Source: Halostreptopolyspora alba (GTDB lineage Bacteria; Actinomycetota; Actinomycetes; Streptosporangiales; Streptosporangiaceae). Taken from it: 64,000 nt of DNA. The notes under the pieces are model-generated. The model saw only the letters and a program-made list of their open reading frames with translations. It had not been told where the DNA came from and ran no database searches. Positions 1 to 9,432 of this stretch are shown here, in pieces. How positions within the stretch are numbered: position 1 is the first letter of the stretch; each line of letters begins with the position of its first letter. The position numbers were made by a program, and so were the translations under genes. The stretch covers positions 186,001-250,000 of the forward strand of contig RJMB01000003.1 of the NCBI GenBank assembly GCA_003725585.1, written 5' to 3'.

Positions 1-690
1 GAGCTCGACACCTTCGGGAGTGTAGGGCGGATCGGTGAGGGCGACGTCGCACTGTGCCCGCACGGCAGCGGGAAGGCCGAGGCGGAGGTCGGTGAAGTGG
101 CAGTGAACCGGGAGCCCGAGCCGGGTCGCGGCCTTGTCAACGTAGTCGAGGACCCGCTCGTCGAGGTCGACGACCGTGGCCCGCACCTGGGGCGACACCA
201 GGGTCGCGGCCAGCGACGTCAGGTCGTGGTCGCCCACGCACAGCAACCGCGCACCGGTCAGCGAGAACCGGGAGGCCAGCAGCACGCCGCGCCGCAGCGC
301 GGTCTCGGCCGTGGCCGAGACATGGTCGAGGTCGCGCCGTGACCGGGGAGCCTCGGCGACCAGCCGCCGCAGCTCGGCCGCCGCCCGGGGGTACCCGTCG
401 AGCAGGTGCGCCACCGGGTCGGCGGGCTGGGGCCCTACACTGGGGGCGTGCTCCGCGGGCCGCAGGAGCCGCACACTGGCGTCATCGCCGGCGCCACGGC
501 GTTGCAGCTCGGTGTCGAGCGCGTCGAGCGTGGCCGCGACGAGGCGGTGGGCCACACCCGTCTCACGCACCAACTCCCGAGGGCTCCACCAGGCGCCGTC
601 GGTGAGGGCGGCGAGCACGCGGTGTACCCGCGAGGCGTTGATTCCCTCGGAGTCGAGGAGGTCGGCGAGGTTGGGAACGGGTTCGGTCAC
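1..690 (-). CDS. BpsA-C-terminal-like class I methyltransferase, partial at window edge
   Basis: The minus-strand frame is open for 230 codons from a GTG at 690 and runs off the left edge, so the C-terminus is missing. The N-terminus looks like a winged-helix segment (about residues 1-70, predicting turns around WWSPRELVRETG). It is followed by a Rossmann-type methyltransferase core with RLLCVGDHDLTS, an acidic VVDLDE strand end, and an ALTDPPYTPEG segment carrying the DPPY motif of amino-group methyltransferases. This arrangement resembles the C-terminal domain family of branched-chain polyamine synthase A; actinobacteria carry such proteins without an assigned substrate. The start was chosen because the homologous-looking N-terminus begins there and no ATG lies upstream in frame. 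The gene diverges from gltB across a 430-base spacer. Substrate is unknown. Confidence 0.75.
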   Translation of the reverse strand, partial: MTEPVPNLADLLDSEGINASRVHRVLAALTDGAWWSPRELVRETGVAHRLVAATLDALDTELQRRGAGDDASVRLLRPAEHAPSVGPQPADPVAHLLDGYPRAAAELRRLVAEAPRSRRDLDHVSATAETALRRGVLLASRFSLTGARLLCVGDHDLTSLAATLVSPQVRATVVDLDERVLDYVDKAATRLGLPVHCHFTDLRLGLPAAVRAQCDVALTDPPYTPEGVEL

Positions 691-1120
691 ACCACGATCC
701 TGCCAGGGGCGGAACGGTCAGCCGTACCCCCGTTGGGGGCGCCCGTTTCGGACCCGTTAAGCTGTCGCGGGTCGTGATCATTCACGTCCGGATGTTTGCG
801 GCGTCGAACGCACGGAAACATCACGGTCTGCCCCGTCGACGGGCCAAGGAACGTCCTGTGGCGGGTGTTACGTAACCCCAGGCCGCACTGTGGCGGTCGT
901 TGGTCTAGACCTCCGGTTACGATGGGGCTGGACCTATCACGTACTTCGAGCTACTCGCGAGTACGCCGACCACCCGTCGCCACGAGGAAGTGAACGCGGG
1001 CCCGACGTCGTCCCGCACGCGACCGAGGGTGGTCGTCGCCACTCGCCGCTGACGCAGCAGGGCCAATGTCGTCCCGGATGCGCTCTCCACGCAGCCAGAC
1101 GTACGACGACAGGAGGGTAG
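691..1120. promoter_or_regulatory. Divergent regulatory region upstream of gltB with two palindromes
   Basis: This 430-base spacer contains no convincing gene. Two perfect 10-base palindromes stand out: GTTACGTAAC at 867-876 and GGTCTAGACC at 902-911. The second, read as TGGTCTAGACC, resembles the core of the DasR responsive element (remembered consensus ACTGGTCTAGACCACT) but its right flank diverges. The first could be a site for a nitrogen regulator, but it does not clearly match a GlnR box. A strong ribosome-binding site (AGGAGGG) sits just before the gltB ATG. No confident -35/-10 pair was identified. Confidence 0.45.
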
Positions 1121-4100
1121 ATGCCTGCTGGCCAGGTGCAGCGTTCAGTTTCCGGGCCGAACGCCGAGTCCACTCCCACGGGCCTGTACGACAGCGCCCA
1201 CGAACACGACGCCTGCGGTGTGGGCTTCGTCGCCGACCTCTCCGGTCGTCGCAGCCACGACATCGTCGAGAAGGCACTCACCGTCCTGCGTAACCTCGAC
1301 CATCGTGGCGCCGCCGGCGCCGACCCCGAGGACGGTGACGGCGCGGGCATCCTGACCCAGGTTCCCGACACCCTCTTCCGCGAGGTCTGCGACTTCGCGC
1401 TGCCCGAGGCCGGCGGCTACGCGGTCGGGATCGGGTTCCTGCCCGCCGACCCCACCGAGCGCGCCACGGCGGTCGAGGCCGTCAACGCGATCGTCGCGGA
1501 CGAAGGGCTGACCGTGCTGGGCTGGCGCGACCTGCCCCACGAACCCAACTACTGCGGCCCCGCCGCCCGCGAGGTCATGCCGTTCTTCGGGCAGCTGTTC
1601 ATCGCCGGGCGCACCGGAACCGCCACCGAGGGCCTGACCGGTATCTCCCTCGAGCGCTACGCCTACTGCGTGCGCAAGCGCGTGGAGAACGAGACCGGCG
1701 TGTACTTCCCGAGCCTGTCCCCGCGCACCATCGCCTACAAGGGGATGCTCACCACGCCCCAACTGGAGCCGTTCTTCCCCGACCTGTCGGACCGCCGATA
1801 CACCTCCGGCCTGGCCCTGGTGCACTCACGGTTCTCCACCAACACCTTCCCGGCCTGGCCGCTGGCCCACCCGTACCGCTACATCGCGCACAACGGGGAG
1901 ATCAACACGGTCAAGGGCAACCGGAACATGATGCGGGCACGCGAGGCTACACTCGCCAGCGACCTGCTCCCGGGCGACCTGTCGCGCATCTTCCCGATCC
2001 TCAACTCCGCCGACTCCGACACCGCCTCGTTCGACGCCGCGCTGGAGCTGCTGCACCTCGGCGGGCGCTCGCTGCCGCACGCGGTGCTGATGATGATCCC
2101 GGAACCCTGGGAGAACCACACCGAGATGGACCCGCAGGTGCGGGCCTTCTACGAGTTCCACTCCATGCTCATGGAGCCCTGGGACGGCCCCGCCTCCGTC
2201 TCCTTCACCGACGGTTCCCTGGTCGGCGCGGTCCTCGACCGCAACGGCCTGCGCCCCGGCCGCTACTGGGTCACCGACGACGGCCTGGTCGTGCTGGCCA
2301 GTGAGGCCGGCGTGCTGGACATCGCCCCCGAACGCGTCGTGCGCAAGGGCCGGCTCCAACCGGGACGCATCTTCGTGGTCGACACCGAAGAGGGCCGCAT
2401 CATCGAGGACGAGGAGATCAAGGCGGAGCTCGCGGCCGAGCACCCCTACGCCGAATGGCTCGAGCGCGGCGTGGTGGGACTCGACGAGCTCCCCGCCGCC
2501 GAGCCCACCGGCGTCGACGACCTCGTGCACTCCCAACAGGTGTTCGGCTACACCGAGGAGGAGCTGCGCATCATCCTCACCCCCATGGCGCGCACCGGCG
2601 CCGAACCGGTCGGCTCCATGGGCACCGACACCCCCGTCGCCGCGCTCTCCGGGCGCTCGCGCCAGCTGTTCGACTACTTCACCCAAGGGTTCGCCCAGGT
2701 CACCAACCCGCCGCTGGACGCCATCCGCGAGGAGATGATCACCAGCCTGCAGACCGCCCTGGGCGCCGAGGAGAACGTGCTCTCCCCCGACCCCGAGGAC
2801 TGCCGCCGGATCGTACTGCCCACACCGGTGGTGGACGAGGCCGGCCTGGCCAGGATCGTCGCCGCGGGCGGCCCCGACGGCAACCCCGCCTTCCGGGTGT
2901 TCGTGGCCGACGGGACCTATCCGGTCGCCGGCGGGGGAGCGGCGCTCTCCCAGCGCCTGGACGAGGTCTGCGCCGAGGTGTCGGAAGCCATCGCCAACGG
3001 GGCCCACATCATCGTGCTCAGCGACCGCTGCGACCGCGACAGGGGAGCGGACCGGGCCCCCATCCCCTCACTGCTGCTCACCGGCGCCGTGCACCACCAC
3101 CTGGTGCGGGAGAAGACCCGCACCGAGGTCGGCCTCGTGGTCGAGGCCGGCGACGTGCGCGAGTGCCACCACGTCGCACTGCTGCTGGGATACGGCGCCT
3201 CCGCCGTCACCCCCTACCTGGCACTGGACACCGTGCGCGACCTGGTGCGGCGCGGCGTCATCGAGGACACGGACCCCGAGACGGCCGTGAGCAACACCGT
3301 CAAGGCCTACGCCAAGGGCGTGCTGAAGATCATGTCCAAGATGGGCGTATCCACCGTGAGCTCCTACTCCGGCGCCCAGATCTTCGAGGCGATCGGGCTC
3401 GGCCACGAGGTCGTCGACCGGTGCTTCGCCGGGACCACGTCGTCCCTGGGCGGGGTCGACTTCGACGTTCTGGCCGAGGAGGTCCGGCTGCGCCACGCCA
3501 CCGCGTTCGCCGCCAACCCCGCCGACCACCGCCGCCTCGCGGTCGGCGGCGAGTACCAGTGGCGCCGCGAGGGCGAACCGCACCTGTTCAACCCCGAGAC
3601 CGTGTTCAAGCTGCAACACGCCTCGCGGTCCCGCCGCTACGACATCTTCAAGGAGTACACCTCCAAGATCGACCAGCAGGCCGACGACCTCATGACGTTG
3701 CGCGGGCTGTTCCGGCTCAAGGAGGGCGAGCGCGAACCGGTCCCGATCGAGGAGGTCGAACCGGCCTCGGAGATCGTCAAGCGCTTCTCCACCGGCGCGA
3801 TGTCGTACGGCTCCATCTCGGCGGAGGCGCACGAAACCCTGGCCATCGCCATGAACCGGCTCGGCGGCAAGTCCAACACCGGCGAGGGGGGCGAGGACCC
3901 CGACCGGTTCACCCCCGACGACAACGGCGACCTGCGCCGCAGCGCCATCAAACAGGTCGCCTCCGGACGCTTCGGGGTGACCTCGCACTACCTCACCAAC
4001 TCCGACGACATCCAGATCAAGATGGCCCAGGGCGCCAAGCCCGGCGAGGGCGGCCAGCTGCCCGGCCACAAGGTCTACCCCTGGATCGCCGGCACCCGGC

Positions 4101-5692
4101 ACTCCACGGCCGGTGTGGGCCTCATCTCGCCCCCGCCGCACCACGACATCTACTCGATCGAGGACCTCGCCCAGCTCATCCACGACCTCAAGAACGCCAA
4201 CCCGCAGGCACGGGTGCACGTGAAACTGGTCGCCGAGGCCGGCGTGGGAACCGTCGCCGCCGGCGTCTCCAAAGCCCACGCCGACGTCGTGCTCATCTCC
4301 GGGCACGACGGCGGAACCGGCGCCTCCCCCCTGACCTCGCTGAAGCACGCCGGCACCCCCTGGGAGCTCGGCCTGGCCGAGACACAGCAGACACTGCTGC
4401 GCAACGGCCTGCGCGACCGCATCGTGGTGCAGACGGACGGGCAGATGAAGACCGGCCGCGACGTCATCGTGGCCGCGCTGCTCGGCGCCGAGGAGTTCGG
4501 GTTCGCCACCGCGCCGCTGGTGGTCTCCGGCTGCGTCATGATGCGGGTGTGCCACCTGGACACCTGCCCCGTCGGGGTGGCCACACAGAACCCCGAGCTG
4601 CGCAAGCGCTACGACGGCAAGGCCGACTTCGTGGTGAACTTCTTCGAGTTCGTGGCCGAGGAGGTGCGCGAGTACCTGGCCGCCCTCGGCTTCCGCAGCC
4701 TCGACGAGGCCATCGGCGCGGTGGAGGCGCTCGACACCACCGAGGCCGTGGACCACTGGAAGGCCGCCGGGCTCGACCTCAGCCCGATCCTGGCCGAGGT
4801 ACCCACCTGGCCCGACGACCACCGCCACCAGGTGCGCGGCCAGGACCACGGCCTGGAGAAGGCGCTCGACAACACGCTGATCCAGCTGTGCGAGGGCGCG
4901 CTCGACTTCAAGGAGCCACTGAAGCTGGACCTGCCCGTACGCAACGTCAACCGGACGGTGGGGACCATGCTCGGGCACGAGGTCACCAAGCGCCACGGCG
5001 CCGAGGGCCTGCCCGACAACACCATCGACATCTCCTTCACGGGATCGGCCGGGCAGTCCTTCGGCGCCTTCGTGCCCAACGGCATCACCATGCGCCTCAC
5101 CGGTGAGGCCAACGACTACCTCGGCAAGGGCCTCTCCGGCGGCCGGATCACCGTACGCCCACCGGAGGAGGTTCCCTTCGCGCCCGAGGAACACATCATC
5201 GCCGGCAACGTCATCGCCTACGGCGCCACATCGGGCGAGGTGTTCCTGCGCGGTGTCGTCGGCGAACGGTTCTGCGTCCGTAACTCCGGTGCCCTGGCCG
5301 TCGTCGAGGGAGTCGGCGACCACGGGTGCGAGTACATGACCGGCGGGCGCGCCGTCATCCTGGGAGGAATCGGCCGGAACTTCGCCGCGGGAATGTCCGG
5401 CGGCATCGCCTACGTACTCGACCTCGACACCGAACGGGTCAACCACGAGATGGTCGACATCGACCCCCTCGACGAGAACGACCGCGTGTTCCTCGAGGAC
5501 GTGCTCCGCCGGCACCACGCCGAGACCGGATCGACCGTGGCCCAGCGGCTCCTCGCCGACGTCGAGGTCTCGGTGGAACGGTTCGGCAAGGTCATGCCCC
5601 GCGACTTCAAACGCGTCCTGACAGCCCAGGCCGAGGCCGAACGCGAAGGGCGCGACGTCGGCGAGGCCATCATGGCCGCGGCCCAACCCTAG
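1121..5692 (+). CDS. gltB: Glutamate synthase (NADPH) large subunit
   Basis: This is the large subunit of bacterial glutamate synthase, which transfers the amide of glutamine to 2-oxoglutarate to give glutamate. At 1523 residues it has the usual length. The class II glutaminase domain starts at Cys32 (ACGVGF), implying removal of a 31-residue propeptide. A central domain and an FMN-binding synthase domain with [10 protein letters not shown] follow. The 3Fe-4S cluster cysteines are visible at about residues 1138, 1144 and 1149 ([12 protein letters not shown]), and the C-terminus has the glycine-rich GXGXG beta-helix. The ATG at 1121 follows AGGAGGG. gltD starts 32 bases after the stop, so the two subunits are co-transcribed. 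The enzyme acts in the cytoplasm with GltD. Confidence 0.97.
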   Translation: MPAGQVQRSVSGPNAESTPTGLYDSAHEHDACGVGFVADLSGRRSHDIVEKALTVLRNLDHRGAAGADPEDGDGAGILTQVPDTLFREVCDFALPEAGGYAVGIGFLPADPTERATAVEAVNAIVADEGLTVLGWRDLPHEPNYCGPAAREVMPFFGQLFIAGRTGTATEGLTGISLERYAYCVRKRVENETGVYFPSLSPRTIAYKGMLTTPQLEPFFPDLSDRRYTSGLALVHSRFSTNTFPAWPLAHPYRYIAHNGEINTVKGNRNMMRAREATLASDLLPGDLSRIFPILNSADSDTASFDAALELLHLGGRSLPHAVLMMIPEPWENHTEMDPQVRAFYEFHSMLMEPWDGPASVSFTDGSLVGAVLDRNGLRPGRYWVTDDGLVVLASEAGVLDIAPERVVRKGRLQPGRIFVVDTEEGRIIEDEEIKAELAAEHPYAEWLERGVVGLDELPAAEPTGVDDLVHSQQVFGYTEEELRIILTPMARTGAEPVGSMGTDTPVAALSGRSRQLFDYFTQGFAQVTNPPLDAIREEMITSLQTALGAEENVLSPDPEDCRRIVLPTPVVDEAGLARIVAAGGPDGNPAFRVFVADGTYPVAGGGAALSQRLDEVCAEVSEAIANGAHIIVLSDRCDRDRGADRAPIPSLLLTGAVHHHLVREKTRTEVGLVVEAGDVRECHHVALLLGYGASAVTPYLALDTVRDLVRRGVIEDTDPETAVSNTVKAYAKGVLKIMSKMGVSTVSSYSGAQIFEAIGLGHEVVDRCFAGTTSSLGGVDFDVLAEEVRLRHATAFAANPADHRRLAVGGEYQWRREGEPHLFNPETVFKLQHASRSRRYDIFKEYTSKIDQQADDLMTLRGLFRLKEGEREPVPIEEVEPASEIVKRFSTGAMSYGSISAEAHETLAIAMNRLGGKSNTGEGGEDPDRFTPDDNGDLRRSAIKQVASGRFGVTSHYLTNSDDIQIKMAQGAKPGEGGQLPGHKVYPWIAGTRHSTAGVGLISPPPHHDIYSIEDLAQLIHDLKNANPQARVHVKLVAEAGVGTVAAGVSKAHADVVLISGHDGGTGASPLTSLKHAGTPWELGLAETQQTLLRNGLRDRIVVQTDGQMKTGRDVIVAALLGAEEFGFATAPLVVSGCVMMRVCHLDTCPVGVATQNPELRKRYDGKADFVVNFFEFVAEEVREYLAALGFRSLDEAIGAVEALDTTEAVDHWKAAGLDLSPILAEVPTWPDDHRHQVRGQDHGLEKALDNTLIQLCEGALDFKEPLKLDLPVRNVNRTVGTMLGHEVTKRHGAEGLPDNTIDISFTGSAGQSFGAFVPNGITMRLTGEANDYLGKGLSGGRITVRPPEEVPFAPEEHIIAGNVIAYGATSGEVFLRGVVGERFCVRNSGALAVVEGVGDHGCEYMTGGRAVILGGIGRNFAAGMSGGIAYVLDLDTERVNHEMVDIDPLDENDRVFLEDVLRRHHAETGSTVAQRLLADVEVSVERFGKVMPRDFKRVLTAQAEAEREGRDVGEAIMAAAQP

Positions 5693-5724
5693 AGTCCGGC
5701 GCCACAGAGAGGAGGGAGACCACC

Positions 5725-7182
5725 ATGGCCGACCCGAGAGGGTTCCTGAAGATCACCGAGCGGGAACTGCCCGCCAGCCGCCCTGTGGACGTCCGGATCA
5801 AGGACTGGAAGGAGGTCCAGCAGGAGTTCGACCGCGGCAAGGTCGCCGAGCAGGCGTCACGCTGCATGGACTGCGGCATCCCCTTCTGCCACAACGGCTG
5901 CCCACTGGGCAACCTCATCCCCGAGTGGAACGACCTGGTCTATCGCGACGACTGGGCCGAGGCCATCGAACGGCTGCACGCCACCAACAACTTCCCCGAG
6001 TTCACCGGGCGGCTCTGCCCCGCCCCGTGCGAGTCGGCGTGCGTGCTCGGCATCAACCAGCCCGCCGTGACCATCAAGAACGTCGAGGTCTCGATCATCG
6101 ACCGCGCCTGGGAGGAGGGGTGGGTCCACCCCCAACCCCCCCAGACGCGCACCGGCAACCGGGTCGCGGTCGTGGGGTCCGGCCCCGCCGGGCTGGCCGC
6201 CGCCCAGCAGCTCACCCGCGCCGGCCACGACGTCACCGTCTACGAGCGCGCCGACCGCATCGGCGGACTACTGCGCTACGGGATCCCCGAGTTCAAGATG
6301 GAGAAGCGACACATCGACCGCCGCATCTCCCAGATGAGCGCCGAGGGAACCACGTTCCGCACCGGTGTCGAGATCGGCGTGGACGTCACGGTCGAGCGGC
6401 TCCGCGCCGAGCACGACGCCGTCCTGCTGGCGGGTGGGGCCACGGCGTGGCGCGAGCTCCCGGTCCCTGGCCGCGACCTCCACGGAATCCACCAGGCCAT
6501 GGAGTACCTGCCACTGGCCAACCGGGTACAGGAGGGCGACACCGACACCCCGGCCATCTCCGCCGAGGGCAAGGACGTCATCGTCATCGGCGGCGGCGAC
6601 ACCGGTGCCGACTGCATCGGGACCGCGCACCGCCAGGGCGCGACCTCGGTGACCCAGCTGGAGATCATGCCCAAGCCGCCCAAGGAGCGGCCGGCGGACC
6701 AGCCCTGGCCGACCTACCCCATGACCTACAAGGTCAGCAGCGCCCACGAGGAGGGCGGCGAGCGGCTGTACTCCGTGAGCACCGTGGAGTTCCTCGGTGA
6801 CGACCAGGGCCACGTGCGCGCGCTCAAGCTCGTCGACGTCGAACGCACCGACAACGGTTTCGAACCCGTCGAGGGCACCGAGCGCGAGATCCCGGCCGGG
6901 CTGGTCACACTCGCGATGGGGTTCGTCGGCCCGCAGAAGGAGGGCATGCTCTCCCAGCTCGGGGTCGAGCTGGACGGGCGCGGCAACGTCGTCCGCGACA
7001 GCGACTACGCCACCACGGTCGACGGCGTGTTCTGCGCCGGGGACATGGGCCGCGGGCAGTCGTTGATCGTCTGGGCCCTCGCCGAGGGGCGCTCGGCCGC
7101 GGCCGGGGTCGACCGCTACCTCACCCGGCAACCGAGCAACCTGCCCGCGGTCATCCCGCCCACGGAGCGGCCACTCGTCTGA
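5725..7182 (+). CDS. gltD: Glutamate synthase small subunit
   Basis: This 485-residue subunit passes electrons from NADPH through FAD and iron-sulfur clusters to GltB. The N-terminal cysteine clusters are intact: Cys47, 50, 55 and 59 (CMDCGIPFCHNGC), and a second set in RLCPAPCESAC near residue 100. A FAD-binding GSGPAGLAAAQ lies near residue 152 and the NADPH-binding GGGDTGADC near residue 290. The ATG at 5725 follows a very strong GGAGGGAG site; the reading frame is open further upstream inside gltB, but that part is not coding for this protein. It is the second gene of the gltBD operon, which ends at the strong terminator 30 bases downstream. Confidence 0.97.
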   Translation: MADPRGFLKITERELPASRPVDVRIKDWKEVQQEFDRGKVAEQASRCMDCGIPFCHNGCPLGNLIPEWNDLVYRDDWAEAIERLHATNNFPEFTGRLCPAPCESACVLGINQPAVTIKNVEVSIIDRAWEEGWVHPQPPQTRTGNRVAVVGSGPAGLAAAQQLTRAGHDVTVYERADRIGGLLRYGIPEFKMEKRHIDRRISQMSAEGTTFRTGVEIGVDVTVERLRAEHDAVLLAGGATAWRELPVPGRDLHGIHQAMEYLPLANRVQEGDTDTPAISAEGKDVIVIGGGDTGADCIGTAHRQGATSVTQLEIMPKPPKERPADQPWPTYPMTYKVSSAHEEGGERLYSVSTVEFLGDDQGHVRALKLVDVERTDNGFEPVEGTEREIPAGLVTLAMGFVGPQKEGMLSQLGVELDGRGNVVRDSDYATTVDGVFCAGDMGRGQSLIVWALAEGRSAAAGVDRYLTRQPSNLPAVIPPTERPLV

Positions 7183-7210
7183 GTGGGACGACCATTCACC
7201 CTCCCGGCTC

Positions 7211-7252
7211 GTGCCGGGTGAGCCGCACGGCTCACCCGGCACAAACCTTTTT
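7211..7252 (+). terminator. Rho-independent terminator of gltBD
   Basis: A perfect 14-base-pair stem (7211-7224 with 7229-7242) and a GCAC loop are followed by AAACCTTTTT. It lies 28 bases after the gltD stop, where the operon should end. Confidence 0.93.
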
Positions 7253-7352
7253 CGGACCCGAATGATCATTATGAACAGGCGTGGCTACGGGGTGATTACG
7301 ATGTTCGGGAAGGGCCTTCTCGCGGCGGTTCCGGTGGAATAGCGTCGGAGAC

Positions 7353-7751
7353 ATGGCATACCGGATCATTGGCGAAGCGGCGATGCTGGTGCACTTCGCC
7401 TTTGTCCTTTACGTGGCCTTCGGTGGATTCATCGCCTGGCGTTGGCCCCGGATGTTCTGGCCCCATCTGGCGATCGCGGCCTACGGGCTGGGCATCACAC
7501 TCATCGGGTGGACCTGCCCGCTCACCTACGTCGAGAACTGGGGCCGCGAGCGCGCCGGCGAAGCCGGCCTGGGTGAGCAGGGATTCATCGACAGCTATCT
7601 CATCGGCGTGATCTATCCGCAGAACTACCTGGTTCCCATCCAGTTCAGCGCCGGAGTGGTCGTGGCCGTCTCCTGGGGCGGCCTGCTACTACTCCAGTGG
7701 CGCAGGTCGCGATTGTCGGCCGAGGAGTCCGAGACGAAGTCACAACCCTGA
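7353..7751 (+). CDS. DUF2784 family membrane protein
   Basis: A 132-residue integral membrane protein with about three or four hydrophobic segments (roughly residues 8-28, 34-56 and 100-120). It carries the family hallmark WTCPLTYVEN near residues 51-60, a cysteine-proline turn between helices. This pattern matches the DUF2784 family, small proteins of unknown function that are widespread in bacteria. The ATG at 7353 gives a normal family length. It stands alone between the gltBD terminator and the next unrelated gene, with no operon partner. No function is assigned. Confidence 0.8.
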   Translation: MAYRIIGEAAMLVHFAFVLYVAFGGFIAWRWPRMFWPHLAIAAYGLGITLIGWTCPLTYVENWGRERAGEAGLGEQGFIDSYLIGVIYPQNYLVPIQFSAGVVVAVSWGGLLLLQWRRSRLSAEESETKSQP

Positions 7752-7844
7752 CACCACTGCGCCACCCCTCCGGCCGAGCAAAATACCGGTATACCTCCGG
7801 CCGAACCATTCTGTCTCCAAGGGCGCACCGCATAGATTCGTGGC

Positions 7845-8729
7845 ATGACTACGTTGAGTTCGGACACGCTCCACGCCGCGGAACACTTCGTCATGCGGAA
7901 CGCGCGCCTCATCGACCGGCACCGGTTCGCGTTCCACTTCCAGAGCGGACCGGCCGAACCCATCCGCACGGTGCTCGACGCGTACCGCAACGTCGACGGG
8001 GGCTACGGCAACGGCCTCGACCCCGACCTCCGTGGCCACGGCAGCCAGCCCGTCGCCGTGGAGTTCGCCCTACGGTACCTGGACGAGATCGGCACCATGC
8101 CCCAACCACTCCTCAACGGGATCTGCACCTACCTCAACACCGTCACCGACGACAAAGGGGGCGTCCCCTGCGTGCTCCCCTCGGCCCGCCACACCGAGGC
8201 CGCCCCCTGGTGGCGCGAGTACACCGACTTCAGAGGCTCCCTCAACCCCACAGCGACGATCACCGGACTGCTGCACAAGAACCACGTCAGCCACCCCTGG
8301 CGAGACCACGCCACAGCGTTCTGCTGGTCCCAACTGGCCGCCATGAACTGGACCACCCCCTCCGAGGCGATCGCGGTGTGCACATTCCTGCAGCACGTCC
8401 CCGAACGGACACGCGCACTACGGGAACTCGACCGGATCGCCCCCATGATCACCGCCGTCATCGAACCCGACCCGACCGCCACCGGACACGTGCGCAAACC
8501 CCTGGACATCGCACCCCACCCCGACCACATCGCGACCCGCCTCTTCACCGACTCCCAGATCCACGCACACCTCGACGCGCTCCAACGAACCCAACAGGAC
8601 GACGGTGGATGGCCACTCACCTGGGATAACTGGACCGAGAGCACCACCCCCGAATGGCGCGGCATCGTCACCCTGCGACGCCTGCTGACCCTGCGCGCCC
8701 ACGGCCGCCTGGACACACACCGCGCGTAA
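7845..8729 (+). CDS. Alpha/alpha-toroid (prenyltransferase/squalene cyclase fold) protein of unknown function
   Basis: A 294-residue soluble protein. The sequence is built from helical repeats with glycine-rich QW-like turns: NVDGGYGNGLDPD near residue 49 and QQDDGGWPLTWDNW near residue 252. These are typical of the alpha/alpha barrel shared by terpene cyclases and prenyltransferase beta subunits. It lacks a DXDD cyclase motif and is about half the length of a squalene-hopene cyclase, so it is probably not a classical cyclase. The ATG at 7845 begins MTTLSSDTLHAAEHF. A DJ-1/PfpI gene follows 77 bases downstream on the same strand and could be co-transcribed. Substrate unknown. Confidence 0.7.
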   Translation: MTTLSSDTLHAAEHFVMRNARLIDRHRFAFHFQSGPAEPIRTVLDAYRNVDGGYGNGLDPDLRGHGSQPVAVEFALRYLDEIGTMPQPLLNGICTYLNTVTDDKGGVPCVLPSARHTEAAPWWREYTDFRGSLNPTATITGLLHKNHVSHPWRDHATAFCWSQLAAMNWTTPSEAIAVCTFLQHVPERTRALRELDRIAPMITAVIEPDPTATGHVRKPLDIAPHPDHIATRLFTDSQIHAHLDALQRTQQDDGGWPLTWDNWTESTTPEWRGIVTLRRLLTLRAHGRLDTHRA

Positions 8730-8806
8730 CAGACCCCCTCCCCGGGCAGCGGACAGCCAACGCCGCTCCGCGGCGACGCGAGACCACCCGGAAAGGAGAA
8801 GCGACC

Positions 8807-9361
8807 ATGGCCGCCAACCTCAACGGCCGCACCATCGCCTTCCTGGCCGCACCCGAGGGCACCGAGCAGATCGAACTCACCGACCCGTGGTCGGCGGTGG
8901 AGAAAGCGGGAGCCACACCGCGCCTCGTCTCCACCTCCAGCGGACGCATCCAGGCGTTCAACCACCTCGACAAAGGCGACACGTTCCCGGTCGACAGCAC
9001 CACCGACCAGACCGAACCCACGGAGTACACCGGCCTCGTCCTGCCCGGCGGGGTGGCCAACCCCGACTTCCTACGCACCAACGAATCCGCGGTCGCGTTC
9101 GTCAAGGCGTTCTTCGACACGGCCAAACCCGTCGCCGCCATCTGCCACGCGCCGTGGACCCTCATCGAGGCCGACACCGTACGCGGCCGACGGCTCACCT
9201 CCTACCCCAGCCTGCGCACCGACATCCGCAACGCAGGCGGTGAATGGGTGGACGAACAGGTGGTGGTCTGCGCCAACGGCCCCAACGCGCTCATCACCAG
9301 CCGCAGACCCGACGACCTGCCCGCCTTCGACGAGGCGCTCCTGGCAGAGTTCGCTCGCTAG
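8807..9361 (+). CDS. DJ-1/PfpI family protein (type 1 glutamine amidotransferase-like)
   Basis: A 184-residue single-domain protein of the DJ-1/PfpI superfamily, which includes stress chaperones, deglycase-like enzymes and intracellular proteases. The nucleophile elbow AICHAPW near residues 103-109 holds the reactive cysteine, with an upstream LVLPGG segment and the oxyanion-side glutamate in APEGTEQIEL near residues 15-24, as in YhbO/PfpI relatives. The ATG at 8807 was chosen for its AAAGGAG site nine bases upstream; the open frame extends farther but lacks similarity there. It may be induced by oxidative or carbonyl stress by family analogy; nothing in the sequence proves this. Confidence 0.88.
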   Translation: MAANLNGRTIAFLAAPEGTEQIELTDPWSAVEKAGATPRLVSTSSGRIQAFNHLDKGDTFPVDSTTDQTEPTEYTGLVLPGGVANPDFLRTNESAVAFVKAFFDTAKPVAAICHAPWTLIEADTVRGRRLTSYPSLRTDIRNAGGEWVDEQVVVCANGPNALITSRRPDDLPAFDEALLAEFAR

Positions 9362-9388
9362 CCCCCCGGAGGTAGCCGAGTCGCAACT

Positions 9389-9425
9389 TGGTTTAGACCA
9401 ATCGGGGGCAAAGACGCTCTAGAGT
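9389..9425 (+). promoter_or_regulatory. pyk promoter with DasR-like operator
   Basis: The inverted repeat TTGGTTTAGACCAA (9389-9402) differs by one central base from the perfect TTGGTCTAGACCAA form of a DasR responsive element. A -10-like TAGAGT lies at 9420-9425, only seven bases before the pyk GTG, so the transcript is probably leaderless. No good -35 is seen. The operator overlaps the -35 region, consistent with repression. Confidence 0.5.
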
Positions 9426-9432
9426 ATTAGAC

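Noticed and set aside
3068-5686. 872-codon open frame antisense to gltB
   Set aside because: High GC opens long frames opposite real genes; the peptide has no recognisable domain and gltB fully explains this DNA.
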